A DNA stretch of 28,592 nt from assembly GCA_000697335.1 (NCBI GenBank), contig JNEM01013273.1, forward strand, positions 1 to 28,592, written 5' to 3'. A model generated the notes under the pieces. It was not told the DNA's origin and ran no database searches. It saw nothing but the letters and a program-made list of their open reading frames with translations. The stretch is from Conidiobolus incongruus B7586 (Eukaryota > Entomophthoromycota > Entomophthoromycetes > Entomophthorales > Conidiobolaceae). Position 1 is the first letter of the stretch. Each line of letters starts with the position of its first letter. Position numbers and translations under genes: made by a program. Shown piece after piece: positions 1 through 12,859 of the stretch.

Positions 1-424
1 CTTGGACTCATTCCCATCTCTAAAGCCTGCTGCTGGACTTGATACTCTTGCCATGTAATCGGTTCAGTATCGTAGGTGTACCAGTCCTTTTCACTGGTAA
101 ATCCATTCTTTTCCAAATCTCCATTATCGTTATTATCAATTTCATCTTCGTCAATTTCTACTAATTTACCATCACCCATGACTTTGCGAGTGTTACCCCA
201 ACTGAAATCATCCAAATGCCAGTAACTGTACATTGGGATGAAGACATTGAAGAGTGGCATTCCCAAAAGATAGAAAATCATCCATCCGATATGTTGCCAT
301 TGGTGCTTAAGAATGAAAATGAGAGCTTGAAGGATATAAATTGACCCCATAATAATTAACGAAAGGTTGCTAATGTATTGGAATCCAACGCAAGCAGCAA
401 TAATAATATAAATTAAGTAGAATA
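1..424. repeat. Near-identical inverted repeat, partner at 7747-8170
   Basis: A base-by-base comparison of 1-424 with the reverse complement of 7747-8170 finds one mismatch (position 139 against 8032). The two arms are inverted and about 7.3 kb apart. The left arm is cut by the window edge, so the true repeat may be longer. At 425 the identity stops sharply. Confidence 0.95.
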
Positions 425-1200
425 ACTCAGCTAGTAAGATAAGGAATCTAAAATGTGTAACGAACCATCAAATCTAAAATCCAAGCAAAAGATCTCATAT
501 ATATCTTTCCGCATAAATTGTACGAAAATGTTTTGCATGGTTGAGTCCATCAATGTTGTACAATGCGATTACAAAATAACCTTGTACAGAGTAAATGAAA
601 ATATTTGGAATAAGATGTGATCTTAAGTTTAATAATAGCGGAAGTTATCTATGCTTGAATAGGATCAATAACAATTTTCCTTCAAAACCAATTCTCACTT
701 GATACTAATATTTTATACATTCATGCGTTTTTGCTTTTTCAATCTATTCACAAACAAATAGAGGTGTATTTAAAATTTTTTGATCAAATACACAAACATG
801 CAGCTATGCAATAATATTATACCACGATCATAATACAATATTTCATAATATTATAGTTAATAGAGAACTATAAATTAGTATTTTTAATACAAAAATTCTT
901 TAAACAATCATACAATATTTGACATGGACTGTACTTTGAAACTCACAATTTAATTCAGGAATACCAGTTTTTCAATGAGAATATTGTCCTTGGCATATCA
1001 TAAAATTAGAATATTTTTTATTCAAAATTGTATTATAATGATCAATTGATATATTATCCATTTTATTATTCCATTATATCAAAATTTTCAGAACATTTAT
1101 CAGTAATTATTCATGATAAACTTTTTCCATTAATATAAGGATTTAAAAAATTATTGAACCAAGAATAATATGAATGAGTATTTATATCAGTTAAATTGGC
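1..1200 (-). pseudogene. Inverted, decayed chitin synthase copy (runs off left edge)
   Basis: Read on the minus strand, this stretch is collinear with the catalytic and membrane part of the intact chitin synthase at 2899-9101, position p matching roughly 8171-p. Positions 1-424 match 8170-7747 with a single difference (position 139) and keep the reading frame. From 425 the match falls abruptly to decayed homology with stop codons and small indels, but landmarks remain in order: the segment matching INSTIHN/KDMCGF, the KLKFT block, GCFCMYRI, IQIYEYY, IIGVDPKLYEF and the GKRDS region near 1150. Fainter resemblance may continue to about 2250. This is an old 5'-truncated paralogue whose C-terminal end was recently homogenised with the live gene or recently duplicated. 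The C-terminal tail of the copy lies beyond the window. Sure about 1-800, less so about 800-1200. Confidence 0.85.
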
Positions 1201-2898
1201 TCAAATACATCGCATTATACCAGAATAAAAATATTTTAATATAGCGAATCATGGTAGTACTTTGGAATCAAATACATTATTCAGTATTAAGAATCTAAAG
1301 TGTTATGTTTCAATTTTTCGATTTATTTTGGATATTCATTAAAATAAAGGTTTATCCAAACCCCAATATTTTAATGAATTCTGTTAAACCATTGAATCAT
1401 TTAAAATATTGAATAAACTATTTTTATTCTAAATTAAATTACCTTAAATTTTATTTTATAAATTGAAAAAAATTCACCAATTAAAATGTATTAATAAGGT
1501 GAAAGATTAGAAAAATTAGAATAGATTATAATGAATAATGTATAATATTATTTGAATATAATTGCTTATACCAAGTATATTCCATAAATTGAAAATTGAT
1601 AATATTTCCATGATTTATGAAGTTGTTTTTATGTCAATATATTAGTAATAAAAAATTAAAATATATCAGTTATGCAATGACATTTGAAAATTCTCAATTG
1701 ATTGATGTATTATTAATACAATTTAGGATTATCTATTGATCTTCAAAATTCAATCTTTGAATCAATAAATAATAATGTATCAAAATATTATAGCTTAATT
1801 AAATAATGATTTACATTGATCAAATATTAGATAGTACATATTGAATAAATTAATTATTTTTTCTACAAAAATCTGTATCAATAAGATAAAGTGTTTGACA
1901 TTTGGATTATTTCACCAAATTTGATAATCTTGATCTTATCACCAGTTTCAATTGATTGAATTTAAATGGTTGAAATATATTAGTGATTCAGTCCTGTCAA
2001 CACAATTTAGATGCTTTTTATGCTTATTATATTATGCTTCAAAGTTCCGGAATTTCTGATAAATGGGTAACTATATGGACCAATAAGAGCTCGGTATGAT
2101 TGTGGTGGAGTTTAATTGGTAATATTGATAGAGATAATGTCTCAGAGTGCTTGCAGAACCAATGCGAAATGAATAAAAACAAATTACACTTATTTAAAAC
2201 TTTGAAATCTACAATTATGAAGGTTAAATTGATTATTACATCGATCATTGTATAACAAATCTATATCCAATAATATAGAATTTTTCAGACATATTATTCA
2301 AACAATCCAACATTTTTATGCTATCAAATCCTTAATTAAATTCCTTAATACCCTATAATAATAGAATGACCAAAATATTATAAGTATCAATACCTTCCAA
2401 ATGATATTGATATTTCAATCAACATCATTTTAATTCAATTAAATCCAGACTAATCCCAATTGGATTAAATTTATAACGGAAAATTAATTATTACCTTTCC
2501 AAAATGAAAACAATATCAAACATTAAATTTCAAACCAATTTAAAGTTTTAAAAATTGATACAATGAAATATTACGTAGTTTCAACTAATTGAAACTGGTA
2601 AATTTTGATTTGAAATAGTAATAATCTAAAGTTTTTCAAACTGGTATTAAAGACTATAATATCCTAAATATTTCTATGTTTTTTGTTTTTATTTTTATTA
2701 TTTAGTTGTTTTTTAGATATTTAATTACTAGAGTCGCTCTCTGGATAATTAAATTGAAATACGTATTAATTAAATTGAAACCCTGCAAGTCCATTGGTTA
2801 TATCTATTAAATCATTCTTATATCATTAATATATATTGTAATAAGCTTACTTAATTTTTATCAACTATTATCAATTTTTAATTAGATAAAATAAAGAA
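1201..2898. other. AT-rich spacer upstream of chitin synthase, with faint gene traces
   Basis: This spacer contains no convincing gene. On the minus strand, about 2040-2250 gives a 69-aa frame with SETLSLSILPIKL, which weakly resembles the KDISTTFPIPLF region of the chitin synthase. The segment near 2060-2110 also weakly resembles the bases around 6085-6130. The positions are roughly what a collinear extension of the inverted copy would predict, so this may be its far, very decayed end. The last few hundred bases must hold the promoter and 5' UTR of the chitin synthase. No clear TATA element can be singled out because the whole region is A+T rich. Confidence 0.4.
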
Positions 2899-5800
2899 AT
2901 GGGATCCGAACAGATCCCTCTACATTTAAGTTTAAATCAATACATTAATAATCATAATCAAAATTTAAAGACGAATGATATTAATCAGCTCTTACTGGAT
3001 GAGATAGCGTACAGATTAAAACAATTGGAATGTCCGTTCACGTGGATCTCCGAGAACTTGCTGATGTTGGTGGGTAGCGACAATGAGTTGGGGTGTTGGA
3101 ATATGGAGCTGTTTCAGCAATTTTTGGGTGAAAGAACTCAGAAAAACCCCATGGAGTGGGAGAGTGCGGGAGGCATGTTGAGTTTGAATACGCCGCATCT
3201 ATTTACACTAGTGGCAAAAGCTTACTTGAGTATGAAAAGATTGGGTACGGATCAAACTATTGTCATAAGGTAACTGATAAAATTTTTTGATATTATAATA
3301 TTGGATCTAACCAAAAATCTAGTGGGATGTCATCTAGCGGCAAAAGCATGATATATCTTAGAACTCTACAATATCTCGGTGAAATCGCCAAAAATCCGAA
3401 AAAGACGAATTTAACCCATCAAAAACTCTTACATTTGCCCACGATCCTGGAGAATTTAACGTATGCGAAGACGCCGAGCAATGTGAATCAGTCACATATG
3501 GGATTGTATCAAGAGCTCCAATTCAACCAGAAAGGAAGATTGATCGGATGTAAAACCTTGAATTATTCCTTGAATCACATTCCTCTGTTCCTGGCAGACT
3601 GTGGCAACAGTAGCTATGGTAACTTCAATATCTTCTACACTATTTACTATGGATGTTCGACCGATCTAAGAGATCAAATCCTACTACCGCCGATAGATCA
3701 AGCCAAGAAGCGGCGGCTTTGCTACAATGCCAAAGTCACAAAAGAAGCACTGCAGTACTACCAGGACCAATTCCTTCAGCTTGCGGAAAGTATGACTTTT
3801 TTGGGATTCAATCACGCGACAATGCTGGAAATTTTCAGATTTGTATGTGCCTTGATCTATCTTGGGGATTTGGACTTCATCAACAATGACCTATGTCCGG
3901 GGGAAAGTATTATCTTTAGCGATTTGACGGACGACACCATGACGAAAGTGTGTCAACTTCTGGGGATTTCCACTACAAAGATGGAGAAGTTCTTGACAAA
4001 GGTCACGAAAAAATGCACGGAAACGGGAGAGAATTTAGAACACATGATGACACCAGCACAATCAAAAGTGTACAGGGATCAATTGGTATCTGCACTATAT
4101 TCCATCTTAGTTGATTGGATTCTGGAAATGACAAATTCTAGATTATGTAATTTTGACGCAGATCGTTTTATAGCAATCGTTGAACAATTACCTCCATCTA
4201 AAATGGAGCCTGGTAATTTCGGGAGTGGAAAACTTTGCAATATTATCAATTACGAACAATTCGTAGTTAACTTTACTAATGAATGGATCACAGAATTCAT
4301 AACGTACCAAACCATGCTACCCTACAGCAGCGTTAGGGACTTTATGTTACAGGACAATATCCCCATTAGTCAAACTTTGATTGACGCATTCCCCAATGTG
4401 ATTCCAAAGTTAACAACCAATGATCCCACCAAAAACACATTGGTTAGATGTTTAAACAACTATGCTCAATATTCCCAAGCATTCAGCGACGACGATGGAT
4501 TTGTAGGTCATTTGAACAGGAACTTAGATAGCAAAGAATGCTTCAATTTCGACCTGAATCACGACAAATTCACCATTCGTCACTATTTCGGCAACGTGCA
4601 CTACTCAGGTTCTGCACTTGTGGATGAAGCCACATCTCGCATCGACAACGATCTGAGCAACTTATTCGAAATTCCTCTGGCAAGCAACAATCCTTTCCTG
4701 AATCCCGATGCCACAGACTCAGAGCCATGCATGAATCCATTCGTTGTAGAGCTGATGAATTTCAAACAGTTTCAGGTGAATCCCAATTCAATTCCTACGA
4801 ACGATATTGACGAGATGGAAATCAACCACAGAAGAATGAGTTTGAAACCCAAGAAGATGAAGAGTCAGAGAAACACAGCACTGTTTTTGGATTCGTTAAA
4901 TATGGATTTGGGTTCAAGTCAAAGTAACAGACTGAACGAATTCGACTTCAATTTTAAGGAAATTATCGACACAATTGAAAATACTCAGGTGTACAATGTA
5001 GTTTGTATCCGTCCCAACACTGATCACTCCGAAGCCGTGGATCGGGAAGCGATTGAAAGACAGTTGGATGTATTTTGCATTCCGGAAATTATCCAACATT
5101 TGCAGTTTGATTTCCCTATATATATGGAGCAAACAGATTTCCTCATGCATTACGAACCCTTATTCCGCCATTTGCAATATAATAACCAGAGCTGGTCGTC
5201 CTCTGGCGTGGAAATTCGGTACTACCTAAACCAACTGGGTCTCAAATCCAGTGTAGATTTTGTCCTCGGCAACTCCAAACTATTCATCAAATTTGGAGTG
5301 TGGGACAAGTTGGAACTTGAGTTGAGATGGCTCGCGAAGAATGAGCGACTGAGTGAGCATCACGAAATAAGGCATTTCAAGAGTGAAAAAACCCTGTTTA
5401 CTCCTGATCCTACTACAGAGATCCCATTGAAGGACGAGGTGGACGACAATCGTGAATTTACGCTAAGTCCGTCAACGTCCGCTCCAGATACCTTGAGGGG
5501 ATCGGAGCCTGCCGAAAAGGATGGCAAAGATATGCTAACGACGAGTCAGCGCAAAGTAGACGCTACACCCAAAGAGCCAATGACATTTGTTCGCAAGTGG
5601 TGGGTTCGTTTAACTTGGTTCATGACTTGGTGGATTCCCACATGCTGGCTAGCTCGCGTACTCAAAAAGACTCGCAAGGATCAGCAGATGGCGTGGCGTG
5701 AAAAAGTCGCAATCTGCGAATTAATCTTCCTCTCCTGGTGTATAGTTCTCTTCGTGAACATCGGTCTCGGTTTGCTCCTATGTCCCCCCACGAAAGTATG

Positions 5801-8800
5801 GACAGTTAACGAAGTAAAAACACTCCAAGGCGAAGAAGATTTGGGTGTCTACATGCGCGGTGTAGTTTATGATATTGCCAAATTCGCAAAACGCTGGCAC
5901 GGTAAGGGATGGCAGCCTCAAGGTGTCGATCCCGAAATCATGTACGAATTTGGAGGTAAAGATATTTCCACGACTTTTCCAATCCCTCTGTTCGTGGGAT
6001 GTAGTGGTTTGGTTGAGGATCAACAGTTCCAACTTAAGAAGAATCTCACTGACGATAGTGCTGCCGAAATGATTTTTGTACATACATCCGGACCGAGGAC
6101 TCAATTCTTGGGAACCGATATGGAAGATCCTACCTGGTACTTTACGAAGGTGTTGCCTAAATTAAAATCCATGAAGAAGGGAGAGATCGTTTGGGGGTAT
6201 CACGATCTTTACGAGATGAGAAATTCTGGCAGTAGACAAGTGGGAATTATCAATGATAAGGTATATGACTTAACTCAATACTTTGAAACTATCAGTCTTC
6301 CCGAATATCGCAACAGAAATTCATCGATCAATGCTCACTTTCTTCCCGATGCCATCGAGCAGATGTTTGGCCCTAACTCTAAGCAGCAGGACCCTGAACT
6401 CACCAAAATATGGGATTCAAAGATTGGATTGGAAGGTATAGACAGGAAATTGATTATGAACTGTCTCAATAATCAGTTTTACATCGGCAAAGTTGACAAG
6501 CGTTATTCCTTCAGATGTCAATTCACCAATTATCTCCTATTGTCATTCTCAGTATTTGTACTTTCTGTCACACTGGTCAAATTCTTAGCAGCTTTACAGC
6601 TCACTAGTCGTCGCGAGCCAGGAGAAGGTGACAAATTTGTAATCTGTCAAATTCCGTGTTATACTGAAAATGAAGAATCAATTCGAGCCTCACTGGACTC
6701 CATTGCAGAACTCAAATACGATGACCGTCGCAAGCTGATGTTCATCATCACCGATGGTATGGTAATTGGATCGGGATGCGATAAAACCACTCCAGAAATC
6801 ATTTGCGATGTTTTGGGTATTGAGAAGCCCGATTTCGAAACCAATTGCAAGTACTTTGAAAGCGTTGGTGAGGGCAAGAAACGTCACAATCGCGCAGTAG
6901 TCTACTCGGGACGCTATCAATGTGAGGGAAAGAGTGTACCCTACCTCCTCGTCATCAAAGTGGGAAGACCCGACGAACGTTTGAAACCCGGAAATCGAGG
7001 CAAACGTGATTCCCAAATTGTGTTGATGCGCTTTTTGAATCGCGTGCATTTCGATACGCCAATGTGGCCCCTCGAAATTGAAATGTACCACCACATCAAA
7101 AACATCATTGGTGTCGATCCCAAACTGTATGAGTTCGTACTGATGGTGGATGCGGATACGAGAGTGTTGTCGGATTCGTTAACCAGACTCATTTCGGTGA
7201 TGAAGAGGGACAATAGAATTGCCGGATTGTGCGGTGAGACGCAATTGGCTAACGAGAACGACAGTTTTACGACGATGATCCAAATTTACGAGTACTATAT
7301 CAGTCACCACTTGAGTAAGGCTTTCGAATCTCTTTTTGGCACGGTTACTTGTCTCCCCGGATGTTTCTGTATGTATCGTATTAGAAGTGTCAAGAATGTT
7401 CCACTATTGATTTCAGATAAGGTAATTAAAGAGTACTCCAGATCCAATGTCGACACACTCCATCTCAAGAATCTATTATGGCTGGGTGAGGATCGTTACT
7501 TAACTACCCTAATGATGAAATACTTCCCAAATTACAAATTGAAATTCACACCTGATGCCAAATGCTTGACTGTTGCCCCTCACAAATTCAGAGTGTTGCT
7601 ATCTCAACGTAGAAGATGGATCAATTCGACTATTCACAATCTATTGGAATTGGTCATGCTTAAGGACATGTGTGGATTCTGTTGCTTCAGTATGAGATTT
7701 GTCGTGCTTTTAGATCTTTTGGGTACTCTGATTTTACCAGCTACAGTATTCTACTTAATTTATATTATTATTGCTGCTTGCGTTGGATTCCAATACATTA
7801 GCAACCTTTCGTTAATTATTATGGGGTCAATTTATATCCTTCAAGCTCTCATTTTCATTCTTAAGCACCAATGGCAACATATCGGATGGATGATTTTCTA
7901 TCTTTTGGGAATGCCACTCTTCAATGTCTTCATCCCAATGTACAGTTACTGGCATTTGGATGATTTCAGTTGGGGTAACACTCGCAAAGTCATGGGTGAT
8001 GGTAAATTAGTAGAAATTGACGAAGATGAAACTGATAATAACGATAATGGAGATTTGGAAAAGAATGGATTTACCAGTGAAAAGGACTGGTACACCTACG
8101 ATACTGAACCGATTACATGGCAAGAGTATCAAGTCCAGCAGCAGGCTTTAGAGATGGGAATGAGTCCAAGGCAGCTACAGCAACAGCTGGAAGTCCAATC
8201 TGTAATGAATTATTATAAATCGGAGGTTAGCCTTGTCAATCCTTATCAATCTGCCACCTCACTGGTAGCCCCACCAGCGCCTGTCCATGGCAATCACGCA
8301 TCTCAAGTTTATAACATGAATAATCCATCGATGCCGATATTGAGTGGCGATTTATCTCGTCAATTCGCTAGATCTATATCACCACAGGAAACTGCTCCAA
8401 GTTACTCAACCACTAATCTTATGAATCGTCCTTTGTATCAAAATATGAGCTTACACAATCTCAACAGTCCTTCCAACTTTGATTATGGCCCACGCAGTAC
8501 ACCAAGTGGTATGAATCTAGCTCATGTGTATTCACAACCTAAAAATCCATCACTTACACATTATGATGAATTCAGCTCAAACATGGTTCCATTAGTAATG
8601 TCAGCAACTAATCTTCCATATATGCCAGGATCTGCCACATACCTTCCAAACCAATTTAGTCCAAGTATGAATCGATCACAATCTCATCATCATCTTCCTG
8701 AAGGCATCCCAGGTAACTATCCGTACCCCAGTCAATATCCTGGACACCCTCAGCTCCATTCGCGAAAGAGCTCAATTGGAACTGCACAACCTACTGGATT

Positions 8801-9101
8801 TGATCGCTTCAGATCCATTTCAACCACTCGGAATGGTGGTAAAAAAATGCCTATGAACAAGAAATTAGAATCTAGTAGTGGATTGAACTTAGCCAGATCT
8901 AACACCACAGCTGATCCACGACATACATTGGCATCTGCTAGTGTCATCCAGCCCATCAAACTCTCTGGTCTGAAAGCCATGACCACCTCTACGCCGGAAA
9001 TTACTGATCGTGAAGCTGAAGCTCAAGAAGTAATTGACAGCGTCATGAATGAAGCGGAACAAATCGAAGATCCTACTATCAATGATGATTACGATGGTTA
9101 A
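2899..9101 (+). CDS. Chitin synthase with myosin-like motor domain (class V/VII type)
   Basis: Membrane-bound family 2 glycosyltransferase that polymerises UDP-GlcNAc into chitin for the cell wall. The coding sequence joins 2899-3269 and 3323-9101 (2049 aa). Residues 1 to about 800 are a degenerate myosin motor: the P-loop reads GMSSSGKS (125-132), and a CIRPN block near 685 matches the conserved motor end. Membrane segments lie near 887-903 and 920-943. A cytochrome-b5-like stretch (VVYDIAKF) follows near 970, then a further membrane segment at about 1194-1215. The GT2 core has ITDG (D1268), VDAD (1399-1402), EDRY (1513-1516) and QRRRW (1552-1556). Five or so membrane spans follow (about 1583-1665), then DDFSWGNTR. 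The last ~370 residues are Ser/Pro/Asn/Gln-rich; I see no DEK-type C-terminal domain, which many relatives have. The start is the first ATG, in the context AAGAAATGG. Family assignment is certain; motor activity is doubtful. Confidence 0.95.
3270..3322 (+). other. Spliceosomal intron (53 nt) in the chitin synthase
   Basis: The donor is GTAACT after ...ATAAG, the branch site is CTAAC at 3307-3311, and the acceptor is TCTAG at 3318-3322. Splicing joins AG to T and restores the motor P-loop sequence TIVIS-GMSSSGKS across a phase-2 junction. Without splicing the first exon ends at a TAA two bases into the intron. The restored homology makes this the correct join. Confidence 0.93.
7747..8170. repeat. 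Partner arm of the inverted repeat at 1-424
   Basis: This arm lies inside the intact chitin synthase and covers the last membrane segments, the DDFSWGNTR motif and the start of the C-terminal tail. It matches the window's first 424 bases on the opposite strand with one difference. Confidence 0.95.
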
Positions 9102-9242
9102 TCCCTCTTTTACCAATGTTTTCAACATACAATTTTGTACAGTTTTTTTATCCTAAATAATTTTTTAAATGAATTAATAATTTTTCATAGTTACATAATA
9201 TCTCCCCATTATATAATTAAGATTATTAGAAATTGAGAAATT

Positions 9243-9267
9243 AAAAAAAATAAATAAATAAATAAAT
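9243..9267. repeat. A-run with TAAA tetranucleotide repeat
   Basis: Short A-rich run followed by about four TAAA units, in the 3' flank of the chitin synthase. Confidence 0.8.
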
Positions 9268-10800
9268 TTATCAAACATTGATATTTTATCATTTTTATCT
9301 AGTTTTTTATTATTTCATTCTTTTATACAATCAAATGGTAATTAATTTATTAAAATATTGAAAAGTATTAAAATTTGACTAATTTAATATTCAATATTAA
9401 GAATTAAATAAAACAAATTATTAAGTTGAATACAGTTCAGTATTAGCTTTGAAATTTTGTTAAAATTCTGAAATTTTTAATTTTAGCAATATTTTACAAA
9501 TTGTTAAAATTATTTTAAGCTAAGGATAATTTTAAAGTGGCCAATCATAAGGATAATATTAAGTTTTCAATCTCCATATGAAACCAATTACTGAATTTAG
9601 AATTTATTAAAATATGGAGTTTAAAAATATTCAATGTATATTGAATTTGTTAAACAATGTAAATATAGATCATATACATCAGTTTTTACTCAACAATATT
9701 CAGTATAAATATTTTAATAAAGATATTTTCATTATGAATTTATTTAATATTGTCATGATTAAATATATTGATAAAACATAGTATTTATCTCAATTTTATG
9801 TTTTTAGCTTTATTATATAATGTATAATATAATTCAACTGTTAATGTTAGCTATTTCTTCTCATATTTTAATATATAATTCTTACGTTTGTTCATTTAAT
9901 TAAATTTTATACCTTTGTATAAAATTTATTTATATCATAATAACATAAGTTTCATTGTATAATTATAATATAATTAATATAATTTCTTCATAATTTCAAA
10001 ATAAAAATATTATTAATAGTTTTAAGAGATTATATTTCCCTAATTTTTCGACCTTCATATAATTTTTTAGATATTTATAATCCAAAGTCATATATTGAAT
10101 TGATTATGATTTTTAAAATGTAATAATATTTCTTAAGTCAAAATAATAAAATTATAATCATAAGGAGAAATAGTTGTGTAGAGTATAATTTATTTTGCAG
10201 ACTTTCTATATTGTAATCATTTTCTCATTTATTACTATAATTATTATATCTTGTCTGTACATTTTAATTATATTTATTTTATAAAATATTAACGACTTCC
10301 TATGTTTTATCATTCGATAATATAAGTTGAAAGGAAAATTATTATAACTACCATATTATGAAAGACATTAATAATATAATTTGAAATATTTTTTAAGCCG
10401 AAAATACTTTGAAAAACTAGTTAAAATAACTAAATTCTTTATTGGAAAAAATTGATTTTTGGCTTATACTGGTTATAACGCGTGAATTAATTTCATTTTA
10501 TATATAAAATTTTAAAGTTAATATATGATTTTAGTAGCTTTATTAAAATATATTTTTTTATTGTACCACAATACTATATTAAATAATTAAATTTAATATT
10601 AATAAAGTTATCAATTAAAATATGAGAATTTTTAAATTTACTTGCTCATTAAATAGTAATTTTGAGCAAAATACTATTAATAAAATTATTAATATTTATT
10701 TAATATATTATTAAATTTTTAAATACCTGAAATCTCAGAGTTTTACCAATTTTAAAAAATCTAAATTTTGAAAGAATGAAAATACATAGATTTCAAAAAT

Positions 10801-10820
10801 ATAATAATAATAATAATAAT
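10801..10820. repeat. ATA trinucleotide microsatellite
   Basis: About seven uninterrupted ATA units in otherwise irregular AT-rich sequence. Confidence 0.85.
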
Positions 10821-11641
10821 TCAATTATATATATTTTTTGCATACAAATATACTTTCTAATTGTACATCTTAAACCATGATATTAATTAATGGATTAACA
10901 CTAATCTCATGAAAGGTAAATTATATTAAATTATACTTTTTATTTTCTTAATTATGATGGTTAGTTCTATCAAAATAAATGTTATAATTTATAATCGGAG
11001 ATATACTCTAAGGATTCTTATTAAAATTCAATAATAATTAATTATATTTATATTTTAGAGAACCAACATTATTAATTTGTAAAAGAAATGTCTTAATAAA
11101 TATCTTTTAATTTTACTTATTAATAGCAATTAATATAAAGCTAAAAATATTCATACTTTTACTGAAAAAAATCTAGTATTATTGCCCTATGCTCTATACT
11201 CACCAGATATGGATCTTTATAATTATTTTGTTAAGTTAAAAAATTTAATTTGGGAATGAGGTATAATAACTTTGAATTTTGCACTTTAATATTAAAGGTG
11301 CAATTTTGAAGATGAATTCAAAAAACCATGTAACTATAGAAAAGGGTTAAGCAATTAATATAATTATAAATTTATGCCATTGAAAAAGAGAGATATATTA
11401 TTAAAGTGTAATCACCTTCTCTCCAGCTAATTCTATTTTGCTTAAATCAAAATTAATAATTAACTAAATTAGTTTTTTGATTAGTGTATTTTAAATTATT
11501 TGATATTATTCTATATTGATATGAGCTATGTGCAATTTTTTTTAATTTTGAAAAAATTGAAATTGAGAAAATTATAATTAATTTCAATAAATTTGATATT
11601 AGAATTTGAATTCCATCTCTATTTGAATAAAAATTCAATTA

Positions 11642-11680
11642 TTAGTGCAGAAATTAAGTAATGGCACAATTTTAAAATTA
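11642..11680 (+). repeat. Left terminal inverted repeat of mariner copy 1
   Basis: Pairs imperfectly with the reverse complement of 12860-12898 (about four bases in five identical by eye) and is preceded by the target TA. Similar ends occur at 16289 and 17584 in copy 2. Confidence 0.85.
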
Positions 11681-12859
11681 AAATTAAACAAATAAATTAA
11701 TAAATAATATATAAAAATTAATGAATAATATAAAATTAATAGCCTCCTTTATTATTAATAACTCTTTTCTATACCTTTGGTAAGCTTCTAATACCTAAAA
11801 AACAGTTCTTTTTATTAAGGACTGAAATTTGATGTTTCACAAACCAATTTAATTTGTTTGCAGGAATTTTTTTCCTGCAAGCTGTTTTTTTAATTGTCCA
11901 AAACAATTATAATCACATAGATTATAATCAAGTGAATATACTAGATGTGGTAACTCCCTCCAATTTTTTTTATATAAAAAATCTTTTATAGTTTTAGCTT
12001 TATGTATTTTGCAATTATCATGTAAAATAATAGGTGTCTTTAATTTATATTGAGAACACCATTTAGAAATTGTTTTATTTAAAAAAGTAATATATAACTT
12101 ATTATTAATTAATTTTCCTTGAGGTATTAAATAAAAAAGCTATATACCATTATAATCTATTACAACAATTAACATTTGCTTATATTCAAAGTACTTATTC
12201 ATTGGAATTTATAGAGGGGATTGATTTGGCTTAACCCAACATCTTGTTTTATTTTTAGGTAAAGGATTATATAAAGGAATCCAAGATTCATCAATTATAA
12301 GTATTTGCTTGTAAAAACCTTTGTTTTTGGTTATACCTTAATAAGTTTAGTTTAGCTATAGCTACTCTAATTTTCTTTTGGGTTTCTGTTAAATTATAAG
12401 GTATCCATTTTGTATTTTTATTAATTAATCCAAGTTTAAACTTAAGTAAATATAACATGCTTGTATAATTAATATTAAATTGCTTTGATAGTTCTCTAGC
12501 AGAAATAAAAGGGTATTTCTTAATATATTTTTTTACTCTATTGGTAAGTGAAAGAGTAACAATAGAAATTAGTCTTCTAGATTTTGGTAAATTTTGAATA
12601 GTGTCCCTTCCAGCTTTAAAATCACAAATCTAGTGATATATGGTAGTTTTAGATAAAGCACCATCTCTATAAGCTGTTTGCAAGTTTTAGATGATTTTAA
12701 AGGGTTTATGGTTAAGTTTTAAAGATACAAAAATAAAAGCCTTTTGATAATCACAATCAGGTTTAAGCATGATTAAATTTAAGTGTAAATTTTAAAATCA
12801 AAATATTTTAATAAAAAAAATAATTAACTTTCAAAACATATAATATGTTTGAAAGATCA

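Larger units (their letters stand above)
9102..11641. other. AT-rich intergenic spacer downstream of chitin synthase
   Basis: No gene is supported. The first ~150 bases are the probable 3' UTR: a TTTTGTACA stretch at about 9134 and nearby sequence recur in the decayed direct copy near 16200. The remainder is very A+T rich with short simple repeats. A 61-codon minus frame at 11453-11638 is low-complexity and has no recognisable features. Confidence 0.7.

Noticed and set aside
1-424. Partial functional chitin synthase gene at the left edge
   Set aside because: The frame is open only within the near-identical tract. Directly upstream (425 onward on the minus strand) the homologous sequence is full of stops, so the copy is not functional as seen.
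2039-2248. 69-aa minus-strand frame as a gene
   Set aside because: Small and A+T-biased. Its only notable feature is faint resemblance to the chitin synthase, better explained as a decayed copy.
11453-11638. 61-aa minus-strand frame next to mariner copy 1
   Set aside because: Low-complexity, ends at the mariner boundary by chance, and has no recognisable motif.
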